Shown piece after piece: positions 46,575 through 56,160 of a stretch of DNA of 64,000 bases. The notes beneath the pieces were generated by a model. It ran no database searches and was not told the origin of the DNA. It saw only the letters and a list, made by a program, of their open reading frames with translations. The number at the start of each line of letters is the position of its first letter. Within the stretch, counting starts at the first letter, position 1. Source of the stretch: Kosakonia pseudosacchari (GTDB lineage Bacteria; Pseudomonadota; Gammaproteobacteria; Enterobacterales; Enterobacteriaceae). The position numbers and the translations under genes are program-made. The DNA lies in assembly GCF_900184035.1 (NCBI RefSeq), contig NZ_FXWP01000027.1:124001-188000 (forward strand). Direction: 5' to 3'.

Positions 46575-47645
46575 ATGTCTCGTCCGGTTCTCGCCACGCT
46601 TGATTTAACGGCGCTGAGCAATAATTTACAAGTCGTGCGCCGCGCGGCACCTGCCGCAAAAGTCTGGTCGGTGGTGAAGGCGAACGCGTATGGCCACGGT
46701 CTGGATCGTATCTGGCGCGCGCTCAACAGCACAGATGGCTTCGCGATGCTCAATCTTGAAGAGGCTATTTTGCTGCGCGAACGCGGCTGGAAAGGGCCGA
46801 TTCTGATGCTGGAAGGGTTTTTCCATGCAGATGAGCTGCCGCTGTTTGACAAATACCGCCTGACGACCAGCCTGCACAGCAACTGGCAGATCAAAGCCTT
46901 GCAGGACGCACGCCTGCAAGCGCCGCTCGATGTTTACCTGAAGATCAACAGCGGCATGAACCGGCTCGGTTTTATGCCTGAACGCGTACATACCGTGTAC
47001 CAGCAACTCAATGCCTTAACCAACGTGGCAACCGTGACGCTGATGTCCCATTTTGCTGAAGCGGAGCGGGCTGACGGTATCGCCGCGCCGCTGGCGCGCG
47101 TTGAACAGGCGGCTAAGGGTATTGACGCGCCGCGCTCGCTGGCTAACTCTGCCGCCACGTTATGGCATCCCGAAACACATTATGACTGGGTACGCCCCGG
47201 CGTAGTGCTGTATGGCGCTTCGCCATCGGGCGCGTGGCAGGATGTCGCCAACAGCGGTATCCGCCCGGTCATGACGCTCAGCAGCGAGATCATTGCCGTG
47301 CAGACGCTAAAAGCCGGTGAGACGGTGGGGTATGGTTGTCGTTACCGTGCGCAGACCGAGCAGCGTATTGGTGTTGTCGCCTGCGGTTATGCCGACGGCT
47401 ACCCGCGCATCGCGCCTTCCGGCACGCCAGTGCTGGTGGATGGCATTCGTACCGGCATTGTTGGCGCGATCTCAATGGATATGCTGACGGTGGATTTAAC
47501 CCCGTGCCCTCAGGCCGGCATTGGTACGCCGGTTGAGCTCTGGGGTAATGAGATAAAAATCGATGAAGTGGCGGCGGCGGCCGGAACGGTAGGGTATGAA
47601 CTGATGTGCGCCCTGGCGCCGCGCGTGCCAGTTGTGACGGTGTAA
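46575..47645 (+). CDS. dadX: Catabolic alanine racemase DadX
   Basis: DadX converts L-alanine to D-alanine for DadA to oxidise. The 356 residues equal E. coli. The PLP-binding lysine lies in VVKANAYGHGL (about residue 34), and the catalytic tyrosine region GYGCRYRA and the PXXVXDMLTVDL-type block ISMDMLTVDL are present. It is the second gene of dadAX and is followed by an inverted repeat before the convergent cvrA. Confidence 0.97.
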   Translation: MSRPVLATLDLTALSNNLQVVRRAAPAAKVWSVVKANAYGHGLDRIWRALNSTDGFAMLNLEEAILLRERGWKGPILMLEGFFHADELPLFDKYRLTTSLHSNWQIKALQDARLQAPLDVYLKINSGMNRLGFMPERVHTVYQQLNALTNVATVTLMSHFAEAERADGIAAPLARVEQAAKGIDAPRSLANSAATLWHPETHYDWVRPGVVLYGASPSGAWQDVANSGIRPVMTLSSEIIAVQTLKAGETVGYGCRYRAQTEQRIGVVACGYADGYPRIAPSGTPVLVDGIRTGIVGAISMDMLTVDLTPCPQAGIGTPVELWGNEIKIDEVAAAAGTVGYELMCALAPRVPVVTV

Positions 47646-47651
47646 CTTAAT

Positions 47652-47674
47652 GCGAGGCGGTTATTCCGCCTCGT
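47652..47674. terminator. Hairpin between dadX and cvrA
   Basis: CGAGGCGG-TTATT-CCGCCTCG is a strong dyad that spans the intergenic gap and the last codons of cvrA. T-tracts are short, so termination strength is uncertain. Confidence 0.4.
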
Positions 47675-49394
47675 CTTCTGCCACGCGAACGCCGACTTTC
47701 AGTACGGCATTATCGGCTTTTTCCGCTACTGTCCAGATCATCCCGGCGAACTCGACCTGATCCCCCACGACTGGCGCGGCACCCAGCAGTTGCTGCACAA
47801 TATCGCCCAGCGTTTGCTGGCTTTCACGATACTCCAGCCCATCTTCCAGGCCGTAAATCAGCGCCACATCGGCAAATTTCGCGTCGGCTTCAAGGATAAA
47901 ATCACCGAAGAATCGCTGATCCAGCGCCACCGGCGGAGACTGGCTAAACAGTTTCCCGAGCGCGGGGAGATCGCTTTCGCGGCCGATTACGCATAACACA
48001 TCACCTTCACGCAGCCGGGTACTGCCGGTGGGGTGCAGAAGGCTATTGTCACGAAATAGCGCGGCAATGCGCGTATCCGCAGGCATATGTAAATCGCGCA
48101 GCGCGGCACCCACGCACCATTTATCCGCACTGAGTTGATAAACGAACTGCTCAAACGGGTTGTCCGGATGAATATCCAGACCAACCCGGGAGACCGGCCA
48201 GCCAACCGGCGGCACGACAACTTTGGCTTTTTTCGCTGCCCACGAGAGTGACGTTCCCTGGAAAAGCAGCGAGATTAACACCACGAAGAAGGCGACATTA
48301 AAGAACAGGCGCGCGTGATCAAGCCCGGCCATCATCGGGAAGGTGGCGAGAATAATCGGCACTGCGCCGCGCAGACCCACCCAACTGATAAAAACGCGTT
48401 CGCGCAGGTTAAAACCGCGAAACGGCAACAGACTGGCGAACACGGACAGAGGGCGGGCAACAAAAATCATCCAAGCTGAAAGGATGAGTGCGGAAGCGGC
48501 AATCGGCAACAAATCAGACGGTGTGACTAACAACCCGAGCACCAGGAACATGGCGATTTGCGCCAGCCAGGCCAGACCATCAAAGTTTTGCAGGATGCCG
48601 TAACGGTTACGAATAGGGCGGTTGCCCAGCACAAAACCACACAGGTAGACCGCCAGAATGCCGCTACCGTGCAGGGCCGTGGTTAAGGCGAAAACCAGAA
48701 TCCCGCCGCTCAGGGCCAGCAGCGGGTAAAGACCCGGCGGCAGAGAGATGCGGTTAATCATCTGCTGCAACAGATAACCGCCCAACCCGCCGAGCAGAAT
48801 ACCGAGACCAAACTCCCGCACAATATGCACCAGGAACATGATATCGAGGTCAGCGTTGTGCTTCTGGATCATCTCAATCAGCGTGATGGTGAGGAACACC
48901 GCCATCGGATCGTTGCTGCCGGATTCGATTTCAAGCGTTGAGCCGACGCGTTCGTTCAGCCCTTTACCGCCGAGCAGCGAGAACACCGCAGCGGCATCGG
49001 TGGAGCCAACAATCGCGCCGATCAAAAAGCCTTCCATAATATTGAGCTTGAACAACCAGGCCGCCATCATCCCGGTTAAGCCTGACGTGACCAGCACACC
49101 TATGGTTGCCAGGGAAAGCGCGGGACCAAGCGCTACGCGAAACGAGCTGGCGCGGGTACGCATGCCGCCATCAAGCAAAATGATCGCCAGCGCGAGGTTA
49201 CTGACCATGTAAGCAAACGGGTAGTTATCGAACGGAATACCGCCGATACCGTCAACACCGGCTAACATACCGATTGCCAGAAAGATAACCAGAATGGGAA
49301 TACCAAGGCGGGAGGAGAAAGAACTTAATAAAATACTGCAGGTTACAAGAACTGAACCCAGAATAAACAGACTGATTATCGCCTCAGCGTCCAA
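47661..49394 (-). CDS. cvrA: Cation/proton antiporter CvrA (NhaP2)
   Basis: CvrA (YcgO) is a CPA1-family K+/H+ (or Na+/H+) antiporter involved in osmotic volume control. The 577 residues (578 in E. coli) contain about 12 membrane helices with [15 protein letters not shown] and [14 protein letters not shown], which carry the ion-binding acidic residues. A cytosolic RCK_C domain (about residues 400-485, [18 protein letters not shown]) and a C-terminal CorC_HlyC-like domain ending in VAEDEAE follow. With nhaB absent nearby, this is the only monovalent cation antiporter in the window. Confidence 0.96.
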   Translation of the reverse strand: MDAEAIISLFILGSVLVTCSILLSSFSSRLGIPILVIFLAIGMLAGVDGIGGIPFDNYPFAYMVSNLALAIILLDGGMRTRASSFRVALGPALSLATIGVLVTSGLTGMMAAWLFKLNIMEGFLIGAIVGSTDAAAVFSLLGGKGLNERVGSTLEIESGSNDPMAVFLTITLIEMIQKHNADLDIMFLVHIVREFGLGILLGGLGGYLLQQMINRISLPPGLYPLLALSGGILVFALTTALHGSGILAVYLCGFVLGNRPIRNRYGILQNFDGLAWLAQIAMFLVLGLLVTPSDLLPIAASALILSAWMIFVARPLSVFASLLPFRGFNLRERVFISWVGLRGAVPIILATFPMMAGLDHARLFFNVAFFVVLISLLFQGTSLSWAAKKAKVVVPPVGWPVSRVGLDIHPDNPFEQFVYQLSADKWCVGAALRDLHMPADTRIAALFRDNSLLHPTGSTRLREGDVLCVIGRESDLPALGKLFSQSPPVALDQRFFGDFILEADAKFADVALIYGLEDGLEYRESQQTLGDIVQQLLGAAPVVGDQVEFAGMIWTVAEKADNAVLKVGVRVAEDEAE

Positions 49395-49517
49395 TGGTGT
49401 GCATCTCCTTAATTTTCACCGTGCTGGATCCCGGGCGGCGTTGACCGGCCGGGTTGAATAGTGCGCCATATAATAACGGCAGAAACAACGTTTTAATAAG
49501 CGCATAAAGGGCTTTTT

Positions 49518-50429
49518 TTACATCAAGATCGTGGGATGACCCGATAAGGTCAGTTGCGTCTTTTCAGCATGTTGCAACCGGGCATGCGCGCCGAGCGGCA
49601 GTGTGACGGTCTGCGGTTCATGACCAAACGCCAGCCCGGTGACAACCGGGATCGTCAATTGCGCACGCAGATAGTCGATCATCTTATTAAGATTGTAGCC
49701 CGCATCGTAATCGTTGGGTTGCGCCAGTGAGAAACTGCCGAGGATCAGCGCCCGCTGCTGCGCCAGAATGCCGGCGTGCAACAACTGCAACAGCATGCGT
49801 TCCACGCGGTAGGGATGTTCATTGATGTCTTCCACGACCAGAATACCGCCGGGTATAGAAGGCAGCCAGGGCGTACCAATCAGCGAGGTTAACATCGCCA
49901 GATTTCCCCCCCACAGGAGGCCTGCCACGTCACACTGCGGGCCTTCACCGTGCCACTCGATAGTGAAGGTTTCATTGCTGATAGCTCGCCAGAAGTGCTC
50001 TGCCGTAAAGGTATCCAGCGTTTCGGCACCGAAATTCCCCGCCAGCATTGGCCCGCTAAAGGTGATGACCTTTCCGTGTGCCAGTAACCCAAGTTGAATG
50101 GCGGTGAAATCGCTATGGCCGCAAATCAGCAGCGGGTGATGCTGCTGGCGCGCTACCAGCGCCGGCCAGTCGATATCCGGCAGCAGACGGCTGGCGCCGT
50201 ACCCTCCGCGCACCGGCATCACAATAATGTTTTCACCCGGCAATTGCGCCAGTGCGTTGATATCCGCCAGTCGTTCTTCGTCACGCCCGGCGAAACGCTC
50301 ATGACGGCGGGTAATGACGTGTTGGTTGTTAACCTGATGTCCCTGCTGAGTAAGACGTTCGACGCCACGCGCTGCTGCGTGCTGGTTAATGCAATAGCCG
50401 GAAGGGGCAATCAGGTGGAAGGTGGACAT
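49518..50429 (-). CDS. ldcA: Murein tetrapeptide carboxypeptidase LdcA
   Basis: LdcA removes the terminal D-alanine from cytosolic murein tetrapeptides during peptidoglycan recycling. The 303 residues (304 in E. coli) belong to serine-peptidase family S66, with the nucleophile in GHSDFTAIQ, preceded by VRGGYGASRLLPDIDWP. The glutamate and histidine parts of the triad fall in VVEDINEHPYRVERML and the GLAFGHEP segment. The gene is divergent from the lytic transglycosylase gene emtA, a conserved pairing of cell-wall turnover functions. Confidence 0.96.
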   Translation of the reverse strand: MSTFHLIAPSGYCINQHAAARGVERLTQQGHQVNNQHVITRRHERFAGRDEERLADINALAQLPGENIIVMPVRGGYGASRLLPDIDWPALVARQQHHPLLICGHSDFTAIQLGLLAHGKVITFSGPMLAGNFGAETLDTFTAEHFWRAISNETFTIEWHGEGPQCDVAGLLWGGNLAMLTSLIGTPWLPSIPGGILVVEDINEHPYRVERMLLQLLHAGILAQQRALILGSFSLAQPNDYDAGYNLNKMIDYLRAQLTIPVVTGLAFGHEPQTVTLPLGAHARLQHAEKTQLTLSGHPTILM

Positions 50430-50529
50430 GGCAATTCCTTGCTGACATCTATAGGGAAACGGTTATCATGCCGCTAACCTGTGTCGTTGTCATCCGTCGC
50501 CGATGACACTTATAGAAGGATTAGCTTGC

Positions 50530-51141
50530 GTGAAATTGAGATGGTTTGCTTTTTTAGTGGTACTGCTCGCCGGATGTAGTTCAAAGCAGGATTATCGTAA
50601 CCCGGACTGGAACCCGGAAGTTCCGGTAAAACGCGCAATGCAGTGGATGCCCATCACCGAAAAAGCCGGTGCGGCCTGGGGCGTCAGCCCGCAATTGATC
50701 ACCGCGATGATTGCCGTGGAATCCGGCGGTAATCCTAATCTGGTCAGTAAATCAAACGCTGTTGGTCTGATGCAGCTTAAAGCCTCCACCGCCGGGCGCG
50801 AAGTTTACCGTCATATGGGCTGGAGCGGGCAACCGTCCACCAGCGAACTCAAAAACCCGGAGCGCAACATCTCCATGGGGGCGGCTTATTTGAGTATTCT
50901 CGAGCATGGGCCGCTGGCCGGCATCCGCGATCCGAAAGTGATGCAGTACGCGCTGGTGGTCTCGTATGTGAATGGCGCAGGCGCGCTACTGCGGACATTT
51001 TCGTCCGACAGAAGCGAAGCCATTGAAGAGATAAATGATTTAAGCGCAGACGCGTTTATGAAGCATGTGGCGGAAAACCACCCCGCGCCGCAGGCGCCGC
51101 GCTATATCTGGAAAGTGCAAAAAGCGATGGATGCGATGTAA
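50530..51141 (+). CDS. emtA: Membrane-bound endolytic murein transglycosylase EmtA
   Basis: EmtA (MltE) is an outer-membrane lipoprotein that cleaves glycan strands of peptidoglycan internally. Starting at GTG 50530 gives 203 residues, the E. coli length, with a lipoprotein signal peptide [17 protein letters not shown] (lipobox LAGC). The SLT domain shows the catalytic glutamate in [30 protein letters not shown] and YVNGAGAL. The open frame extends 9 codons upstream, but the extension would spoil the signal peptide. Its stop codon abuts that of ycgR. Confidence 0.95.
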   Translation: MKLRWFAFLVVLLAGCSSKQDYRNPDWNPEVPVKRAMQWMPITEKAGAAWGVSPQLITAMIAVESGGNPNLVSKSNAVGLMQLKASTAGREVYRHMGWSGQPSTSELKNPERNISMGAAYLSILEHGPLAGIRDPKVMQYALVVSYVNGAGALLRTFSSDRSEAIEEINDLSADAFMKHVAENHPAPQAPRYIWKVQKAMDAM

Positions 51142-51873
51142 TTAGCGCACCCGGTTGGCGCGTTCGCGCGCCTCGCGCTCCAGGGCAAAAATAATGCGCT
51201 GGAGCTCGCGCTCCACGCCCGGGCTGACATTCAAAAAGCGAAAACTCAGGCGCGGCGTAACAATGGTTTCATTCTTGCCATCAACGACTTTACGCTCGCC
51301 AATCGCAATCAACTGCGCGTCAAAATAGAACTGCCCCCACGACGCCATATCCAGTTCCACTTTGGAAAAACGCATGCCTGGTTGTAACGCGGCAGGCGCT
51401 TCGCCATCCAGCAGGGCGCCCATGCCACCTAATGACAGGTCGAACAGACGAAAGCGGATCTCGCTTTTATCCGGCATAAAGGCTTTACAAAAATAGGCCG
51501 GGTGGAGCGGGGCGCTGATGCGAAAATATTCACGGCGTTGAATAAACCACAGCGTTTCCGGAAGCGGAGTAATAAAAGCAGGTAACGCCTGAAAATCGCC
51601 GGCAGAAAGTTTTGTCAGTGTGAATTCAACTTTGGCGCCGTGTGTTTCAGCGGTCACGGTCACTTTTCCGGCACGCTGTACTGCGTTGTTCTCGTACTCC
51701 TGGCTACCAAAATCCATGATCAGCTCTTCTGGATTCACTTCCAGTATCTTACTGATGAACTGACCGCTACCCCAGGTAATGCACACGGGTACCTGGTTTT
51801 TTTGCAGGTCGCGTAACACGCCCAGCACGGCCAGAGGATTTTGTTTCAGGAACTGCTCACTGTAATTGCTCAC
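51142..51873 (-). CDS. ycgR: Flagellar brake protein YcgR
   Basis: YcgR binds c-di-GMP and interacts with the flagellar motor to slow swimming. The 243-residue protein (244 in E. coli) has an N-terminal YcgR domain (NYSEQFLKQNPLAVLGVLRDLQ) and a C-terminal PilZ domain with the c-di-GMP motifs QRREYFR (RxxxR) and DLSLGGMGA (D/NxSxxG). Translation probably starts at GTG 51873, preceded by AAGGAG at 9 bases. A consensus sigma-28 promoter lies upstream. With pdeD elsewhere in the window it belongs to the motility/c-di-GMP circuit. Confidence 0.95.
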   Translation of the reverse strand: MSNYSEQFLKQNPLAVLGVLRDLQKNQVPVCITWGSGQFISKILEVNPEELIMDFGSQEYENNAVQRAGKVTVTAETHGAKVEFTLTKLSAGDFQALPAFITPLPETLWFIQRREYFRISAPLHPAYFCKAFMPDKSEIRFRLFDLSLGGMGALLDGEAPAALQPGMRFSKVELDMASWGQFYFDAQLIAIGERKVVDGKNETIVTPRLSFRFLNVSPGVERELQRIIFALEREARERANRVR

Positions 51874-51912
51874 GCCGAATGGCTCCTTGATGACTGACAC
51901 ACCTTCGTTGCG

Positions 51913-51939
51913 TTATCGGCATTTTCAGCAAGAACTTAA
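51913..51939 (-). promoter_or_regulatory. Sigma-28 (FliA) promoter of ycgR
   Basis: On the minus strand, TTAAGTTC, an 11-base spacer and a perfect GCCGATAA match the flagellar sigma-28 consensus TAAAGTTT-N11-GCCGATAA. ycgR is a class 3 flagellar gene in E. coli. Confidence 0.8.
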
Positions 51940-52083
51940 TACAAATAACGTAATTATTTTCGTAATCCGTTTGAATTAAGTCTGTGAGATGAAAATGTTT
52001 TATGACCGACAACTATACTGTAGCTAACGCGTCGCCGAAGTGGTATGGGCGCGTCAACAAGACTAACAGAAGGAGAGAGAAAC

Positions 52084-52338
52084 ATGGGCATTCTCGCGTG
52101 GATCGTTTTTGGCCTGATTGCTGGCGTTATTGCGAAATTGATTATGCCAGGACGGGATGGGGGCGGTTTCATTCTGACTTGTATCCTTGGGATCGTCGGG
52201 GCCGTGGTCGGCGGCTGGCTCGCGACACAATTTGGCTATGGCGGAGATATTACTGGCTTCAACTGGCACAGCTTCCTTATTGCGGTGCTGGGCGCGATTG
52301 TTGTGCTGGCCGTATTCCGGCTGTTCAGACGAGGTTAA
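52084..52338 (+). CDS. ymgE: GlsB/YeaQ/YmgE family membrane protein YmgE
   Basis: This 84-residue protein equals E. coli YmgE, a transglycosylase-associated-protein family member. It has three hydrophobic helices with the glycine-rich phrases IVFGLIAGVIAKLIMPG, GGFILTCILGIVGAVVGGWLAT and FLIAVLGAIVVLAVFRLFRRG. It is stress-related in some species, but the function is unknown. The ATG at 52084 has a strong GAAGGAGAG ribosome site. Confidence 0.93.
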   Translation: MGILAWIVFGLIAGVIAKLIMPGRDGGGFILTCILGIVGAVVGGWLATQFGYGGDITGFNWHSFLIAVLGAIVVLAVFRLFRRG

Positions 52339-52363
52339 CCGCCAGTTCATCCGTTTTTGAGAC

Positions 52364-52397
52364 AAAAAAGCCGCAACATGATTGTTGCGGCTTTTTA
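52364..52397. terminator. Bidirectional terminator between ymgE and treA
   Basis: AAAAAAGCCGCAACA and TGTTGCGGCTTTTT pair around a short loop between the convergent genes. Confidence 0.9.
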
Positions 52398-52408
52398 CTG
52401 CGTGCGGA

Positions 52409-54130
52409 TTACTGCGCGACGGCTTGCTGCTGTTTTTGCGGCTGCGTCGTCGTTTCCACCTTCGCGGCAGGCTGCTGTGCGGGCTGCGTTTGCGGGACGC
52501 TGTCGCACGGTTTCTCTTTCGGGCAGATCAGGTCGAGCATTTTCAGCGTCACACCGTTCGTCCAGCCGAAACCGTCCTGCAACGGATATTCGCCTCCGCC
52601 GCCACCAGTACCGGTGGTGCTGACATCATATTTCTCGACCAGCTTTTTCTCACGATCGTAGGTGTGCTGCACATTGGTCAGAAAACGCCAGCTCACTTCC
52701 ATCGCCAGTTTCTGCTGATCGTAATTTTGCAGCCCAGCTGTTGCCACCCATTGCAGCGGTGCCCAGCCGTTCGGCGCATCCCACTGCTGGCCGCTGTTTA
52801 CCGTGGTGGTCGCGATTCCCCCTGGTTTCAGCAACCGTTCTTTTGCCGCGATGGCCACTTTATCGGCGCGATCTTTGGCGGCGGCATTAACAAACAACGG
52901 GTAAAGCGCCGCGGCTGTCAGCTGATTACGCACCTTCTTCGTCTTCAGATCGTAATCCGCGTACCAGCCCTCTTTTTCATTCCACAGATTGGCTTCAATG
53001 CCTTTCTGACGCGCGTTCGCCAGTGCATCATACTGGCTTGCTTTTGCGCTATCGCCGGCGGCCTGATAACCACGGGCGAGCATTTTTTCCATCTTGAACA
53101 TCAGCGCATTCAGATCGACCGGCACAATGCTTGTGGTCCGGATAGTCCCAAGCTGATTGGGATCGTCCATCCAGCGGGAGCTAAAATCCCAGCCCGACGC
53201 GGCGGCAGAACGCAAATCGCGGTAAATCTCGGTGGCCGGGCGATTGGGGTTATTTTTTGCCGTCGTCACATCATCCAGCCACGACTCCGGGCGCGGCGTA
53301 TCGCGATCGTCCCAGTAGCGGTTCAGCACACTGCCATCGCTGAGCTTAACCACGCGCTTACTGGCCTGGCCTGGTTGCAGTGTATCCGCACCTTCCATCC
53401 AGTACTGGTACTCTTTCTCCATTTGCGGCAGCCAGGTTTTCAGCGCCTCATCGCCGTCGTGCGTGGCCAGCAGTTCCACCATCAACGAGAAGAATGGCGG
53501 CTGCGAGCGGCTCAGGTAGTAGCTGCGGTTGCCGTTAGGAATATGACCCCAGGTATCGATTTCATGGCCAAAGTTGGTGACCATGTCTTCAATCTTGTCC
53601 CAGTGGCCGCTCTCGGCGAGGCCGAGCATCGTGAAGTAGCTATCCCAGTAATAGACTTCGCGAAAACGTCCACCTGGCACGACATACGGTTTTGGCAGTG
53701 GCAGCAGCGAATCCCACTTCCCGGCGCTGTCGGTGGTGCGTGTTAACACCGGCCACAGCCCGTCGATATGTTCACGCAGGTTTTGCCCTTCAGGCGGAAC
53801 ATATTTTTCCCCCTCTTTGGGCAGCGTAAAGTTCACATTCACAAAGTGGCGTAAATCGAAACTGGTTTGCGTGCGTTGCATGCGGTAATCGGCGAGGATC
53901 ATCAGCGGGTCGCCTTTTGGCACAGCATCAGCAAAGGTTTTTTGATCGGGGAACAGCTTAGCGCTTTGCACATCGCTAAACAGCGGACCGAACAGAATAT
54001 CTGGTGGCTGCGGTGAGTTTTGCGCCTCGGCGGCGAACGTGTGAGGCGCTGAGGCGAGTAACGTGCCGCCTAACGCGATTTGCAATACCAGCAGCAGGGC
54101 GCGCGGCCGGTGTAGAACAGGTCTTGTCAT
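52409..54130 (-). CDS. treA: Periplasmic trehalase
   Basis: TreA hydrolyses trehalose to glucose in the periplasm; in E. coli it is RpoS-dependent and osmotically induced. The 573-residue protein (565 in E. coli) has a Sec signal peptide (hydrophobic core [18 protein letters not shown], cut after about residue 33) and the GH37 domain. Both trehalase signatures are present: [15 protein letters not shown] and [15 protein letters not shown] glutamine-rich tail ([11 protein letters not shown]) is longer than usual. It is the last gene matching the E. coli order; its upstream neighbour here is the T6SS run. Confidence 0.96.
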   Translation of the reverse strand: MTRPVLHRPRALLLVLQIALGGTLLASAPHTFAAEAQNSPQPPDILFGPLFSDVQSAKLFPDQKTFADAVPKGDPLMILADYRMQRTQTSFDLRHFVNVNFTLPKEGEKYVPPEGQNLREHIDGLWPVLTRTTDSAGKWDSLLPLPKPYVVPGGRFREVYYWDSYFTMLGLAESGHWDKIEDMVTNFGHEIDTWGHIPNGNRSYYLSRSQPPFFSLMVELLATHDGDEALKTWLPQMEKEYQYWMEGADTLQPGQASKRVVKLSDGSVLNRYWDDRDTPRPESWLDDVTTAKNNPNRPATEIYRDLRSAAASGWDFSSRWMDDPNQLGTIRTTSIVPVDLNALMFKMEKMLARGYQAAGDSAKASQYDALANARQKGIEANLWNEKEGWYADYDLKTKKVRNQLTAAALYPLFVNAAAKDRADKVAIAAKERLLKPGGIATTTVNSGQQWDAPNGWAPLQWVATAGLQNYDQQKLAMEVSWRFLTNVQHTYDREKKLVEKYDVSTTGTGGGGGEYPLQDGFGWTNGVTLKMLDLICPKEKPCDSVPQTQPAQQPAAKVETTTQPQKQQQAVAQ

Positions 54131-55114
54131 CGATTATTCTCCTTAGCGGGTGCACAGCGGTGCTGCCGCAATCAACCTTGCACAAAACCATAGTCGAAAC
54201 TGAAACAAATCGTGTGTCGCGTTTGGCATTTTGCACGATTCCAGACAATTTCCCCGTTTGGCTGGCAGAGTAGGAGGGCGGATTTTTATGCGATCCGCGC
54301 ACGAATAGTGCGCGCCAGTTGCACATTTGATCGCCAGAGGGCTTTTATTTATTTGCGTAAAGGCGCATTGCGGGTAAATAGCGCGCTGAATCAATTTTGC
54401 TGAAAGGGTTCATTTATTGGCCGTTCACAAGAATTAAGTATGACTACACAATTTAAGGAAGGGTAACATTTCATATGAAAGTAAAGAATGTTTCCGCGCA
54501 GGAACTGTTACATCCTTGACTATCTTGCCAGGGAAATAATCTTTTTTTGTTCAATATATTTTGCCTATCAACGCAGAAATAACACCGCTGCCTGTCTTTT
54601 ATGTTAATCCGCACTTTTATTCCGGTATTTTCACTACTAAATATCGTAGGGTTTATCACATTAAATTAGCTTTTAGGATTCATCCTATCCCGCAACGTAA
54701 AATATATGCTATTGGATTGTGATTAATAATATCTATTAATAATCAGCCAGTTATGCAAAGATCGCGCACCGTTATTAATCTGGTGGGTTGGCATCTTTAG
54801 GGATTATCATCTAAAGTGAAATTCTTTCTTGAGAATTGTCCTAATTTGCAAAAAAATTAAATAATAGTATTTCAACAGGTCGGAGATCATATTGAATTGA
54901 ATAACCTGATCTGTAAAATTGTGTCACGATAGTCAATGAAAAGTAATATTATTGCGGCCTGTCCCTGCGACAGACTCATGCGGTAGCTATGCCTTTTATT
55001 CATTATCTGAGCGTTTAACTGGACATGGATTTGCGTCATTTAGAGCGATTTAAATACCCTTTCCAAAACGCTCCAGGTCAACACAGTAATATATTTGCAA
55101 TGGAAAAAAACGTT
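54131..55114. other. AT-rich regulatory-looking interval before the T6SS genes
   Basis: No gene is supported in these 984 bases; short frames on both strands have no ribosome site or recognisable motif. The part from about 54440 is markedly AT-rich compared with its surroundings. It holds several dyads: TAGGAT-TC-ATCCTA (54674-54687), CTTTAG-N10-CTAAAG (54795-54816), two direct copies of ATTAATAAT (54722-54730, 54735-54743) and a near-inverted copy (54771-54779). The treA promoter must lie at its left end and the T6SS promoter at its right. Confidence 0.6.
54674..54687. promoter_or_regulatory. RcsAB-box-like palindrome
   Basis: TAGGAT-TC-ATCCTA is a perfect inverted repeat that matches 10 of 14 positions of the RcsAB box (TAAGAATATTCCTA), including the conserved outer bases. 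The Rcs system controls T6SS in some enterics. The site is about 430 bases before the first T6SS start, so the link is tentative. Confidence 0.35.
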
Positions 55115-55606
55115 ATGAACATGCGAATGGTATTGGCTCTTCTTTTTGTCTTTGGCGTTTCGGCTTGTAAAGCGCCACCTAAGCCCGCCCCGACCGATGA
55201 CACCATCGTCACCAGCGAAGTGAACGGTGTCACGCTGACACACCGCTACGCGGTTATTCCGCCGAAGGAATTCCAGCCTATCAAACAAGACTATCGCGCG
55301 CTTTACCCGGCGTCGGTGATGAGCACGCCGGATTTCGGCGGCAAAGTGATTCGCCAGCTGCAAGCCGGTAAAACCTATGTGGTGCTGGGGCAGGTTGAAC
55401 ACTTCTGGATGGCGCTGGCCGATGAAGGTCAGGAAGAGCTGATTGGTTATGTGCCGATGCGTGCCGTAGTGAAAAGCGAACTGTACGAAAAAACCCTGCG
55501 CGATGACAAACGCCGCGTCGTGCGTAAAAAACAGACCTGCGTGACTGTCGATGGCAGCGGTAAGGCTTGCAAAAACGCCAACTCCGGAACGTGGATCATC
55601 AATTAA
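55115..55606 (+). CDS. Predicted T6SS-associated lipoprotein with SH3-like domain
   Basis: The 163-residue product has a lipoprotein signal peptide (MNMRMVLALLFVFGVSAC, cysteine at residue 18) followed by a proline-rich spacer (KAPPKPAPTDD). Its soluble domain (residues about 60-130) contains IRQLQAGKTYVVLGQVEHFWMALA and IGYVPMRAVV, the pattern of bacterial SH3-like domains. Two cysteines near the end (QTCVTVDGSGKACKN) may form a disulfide. I do not know its function; similar small lipoproteins are found in other enterobacterial T6SS loci. The start is uncertain: ATGs at 55025 and 55100 are also in frame, but only the later ones leave a proper signal peptide. tssJ follows after 23 bases. Confidence 0.7.
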   Translation: MNMRMVLALLFVFGVSACKAPPKPAPTDDTIVTSEVNGVTLTHRYAVIPPKEFQPIKQDYRALYPASVMSTPDFGGKVIRQLQAGKTYVVLGQVEHFWMALADEGQEELIGYVPMRAVVKSELYEKTLRDDKRRVVRKKQTCVTVDGSGKACKNANSGTWIIN

Positions 55607-55629
55607 TCCAGCCGTGACGAGTACCTGGT

Positions 55630-56136
55630 ATGAATAATAATTCGGTTGTACGCCAGATTAGCCTGGTGTTTTTCTTTGTGCTGGCCACCCTGGCCAGCGG
55701 TTGTGGCTCCTCTTCACACAGCGTACCTACCAGCTATAACCTTCAGTTCAGGGCTCATCCGCAGATCAATGAGTCCGCTCCCCTTAAAGTCAGGGTGTTG
55801 CTGTTGAAATCGGACGCGACATTTATGTCCGCCGATTTCTGGTCGCTGCAAAACAACGCAGATAGCGTACTTGGCGCCAACCTGCTGAACAGTGATGAAT
55901 TTTTCCTGATGCCCGGCCAGTTGTCGAAAACGCTGAGCGGTAAAAGCGCGCCCGACGCGCGTTACATCGGCGTGATGGCCGAGTATCAGGCGCTGGATGG
56001 CAAAAAATGGCGGATGTCCTTACCGCTCCCGGTACAGGGAGAGACGCACTTCTACGAATTCTGGAAATCCTCGTCTGACGAACTGGAAGCCAACATCTTC
56101 CTCGACGTCAATGGCATCCGCGTGATTTCCAAATAG
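55630..56136 (+). CDS. tssJ: T6SS outer-membrane lipoprotein TssJ
   Basis: TssJ is the outer-membrane lipoprotein of the T6SS membrane complex and binds the periplasmic tip of TssM. The 168 residues include a lipoprotein signal peptide with lipobox ASGC (cysteine about residue 25) and the small beta-sandwich typical of TssJ, with LKVRVLLLKSDATFMSADFWSL, FFLMPGQLSKTL and ARYIGVMAEYQALDGKKWR. It is in an operon-like run, 24 bases before tssK. Confidence 0.92.
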   Translation: MNNNSVVRQISLVFFFVLATLASGCGSSSHSVPTSYNLQFRAHPQINESAPLKVRVLLLKSDATFMSADFWSLQNNADSVLGANLLNSDEFFLMPGQLSKTLSGKSAPDARYIGVMAEYQALDGKKWRMSLPLPVQGETHFYEFWKSSSDELEANIFLDVNGIRVISK

Positions 56137-56160
56137 CGCCAGTCTTAACAGGAAAACCGT

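Noticed and set aside
52382-53746. 454-codon plus-strand open frame
   Set aside because: Antisense to treA, with no recognisable motif or ribosome site; it is explained by the codon bias of treA.
54131-55024. Sigma-54 promoter for the T6SS run
   Set aside because: TTGCA-like ends at about 54178 and 54847 lack a TGGCAC element at the required spacing.
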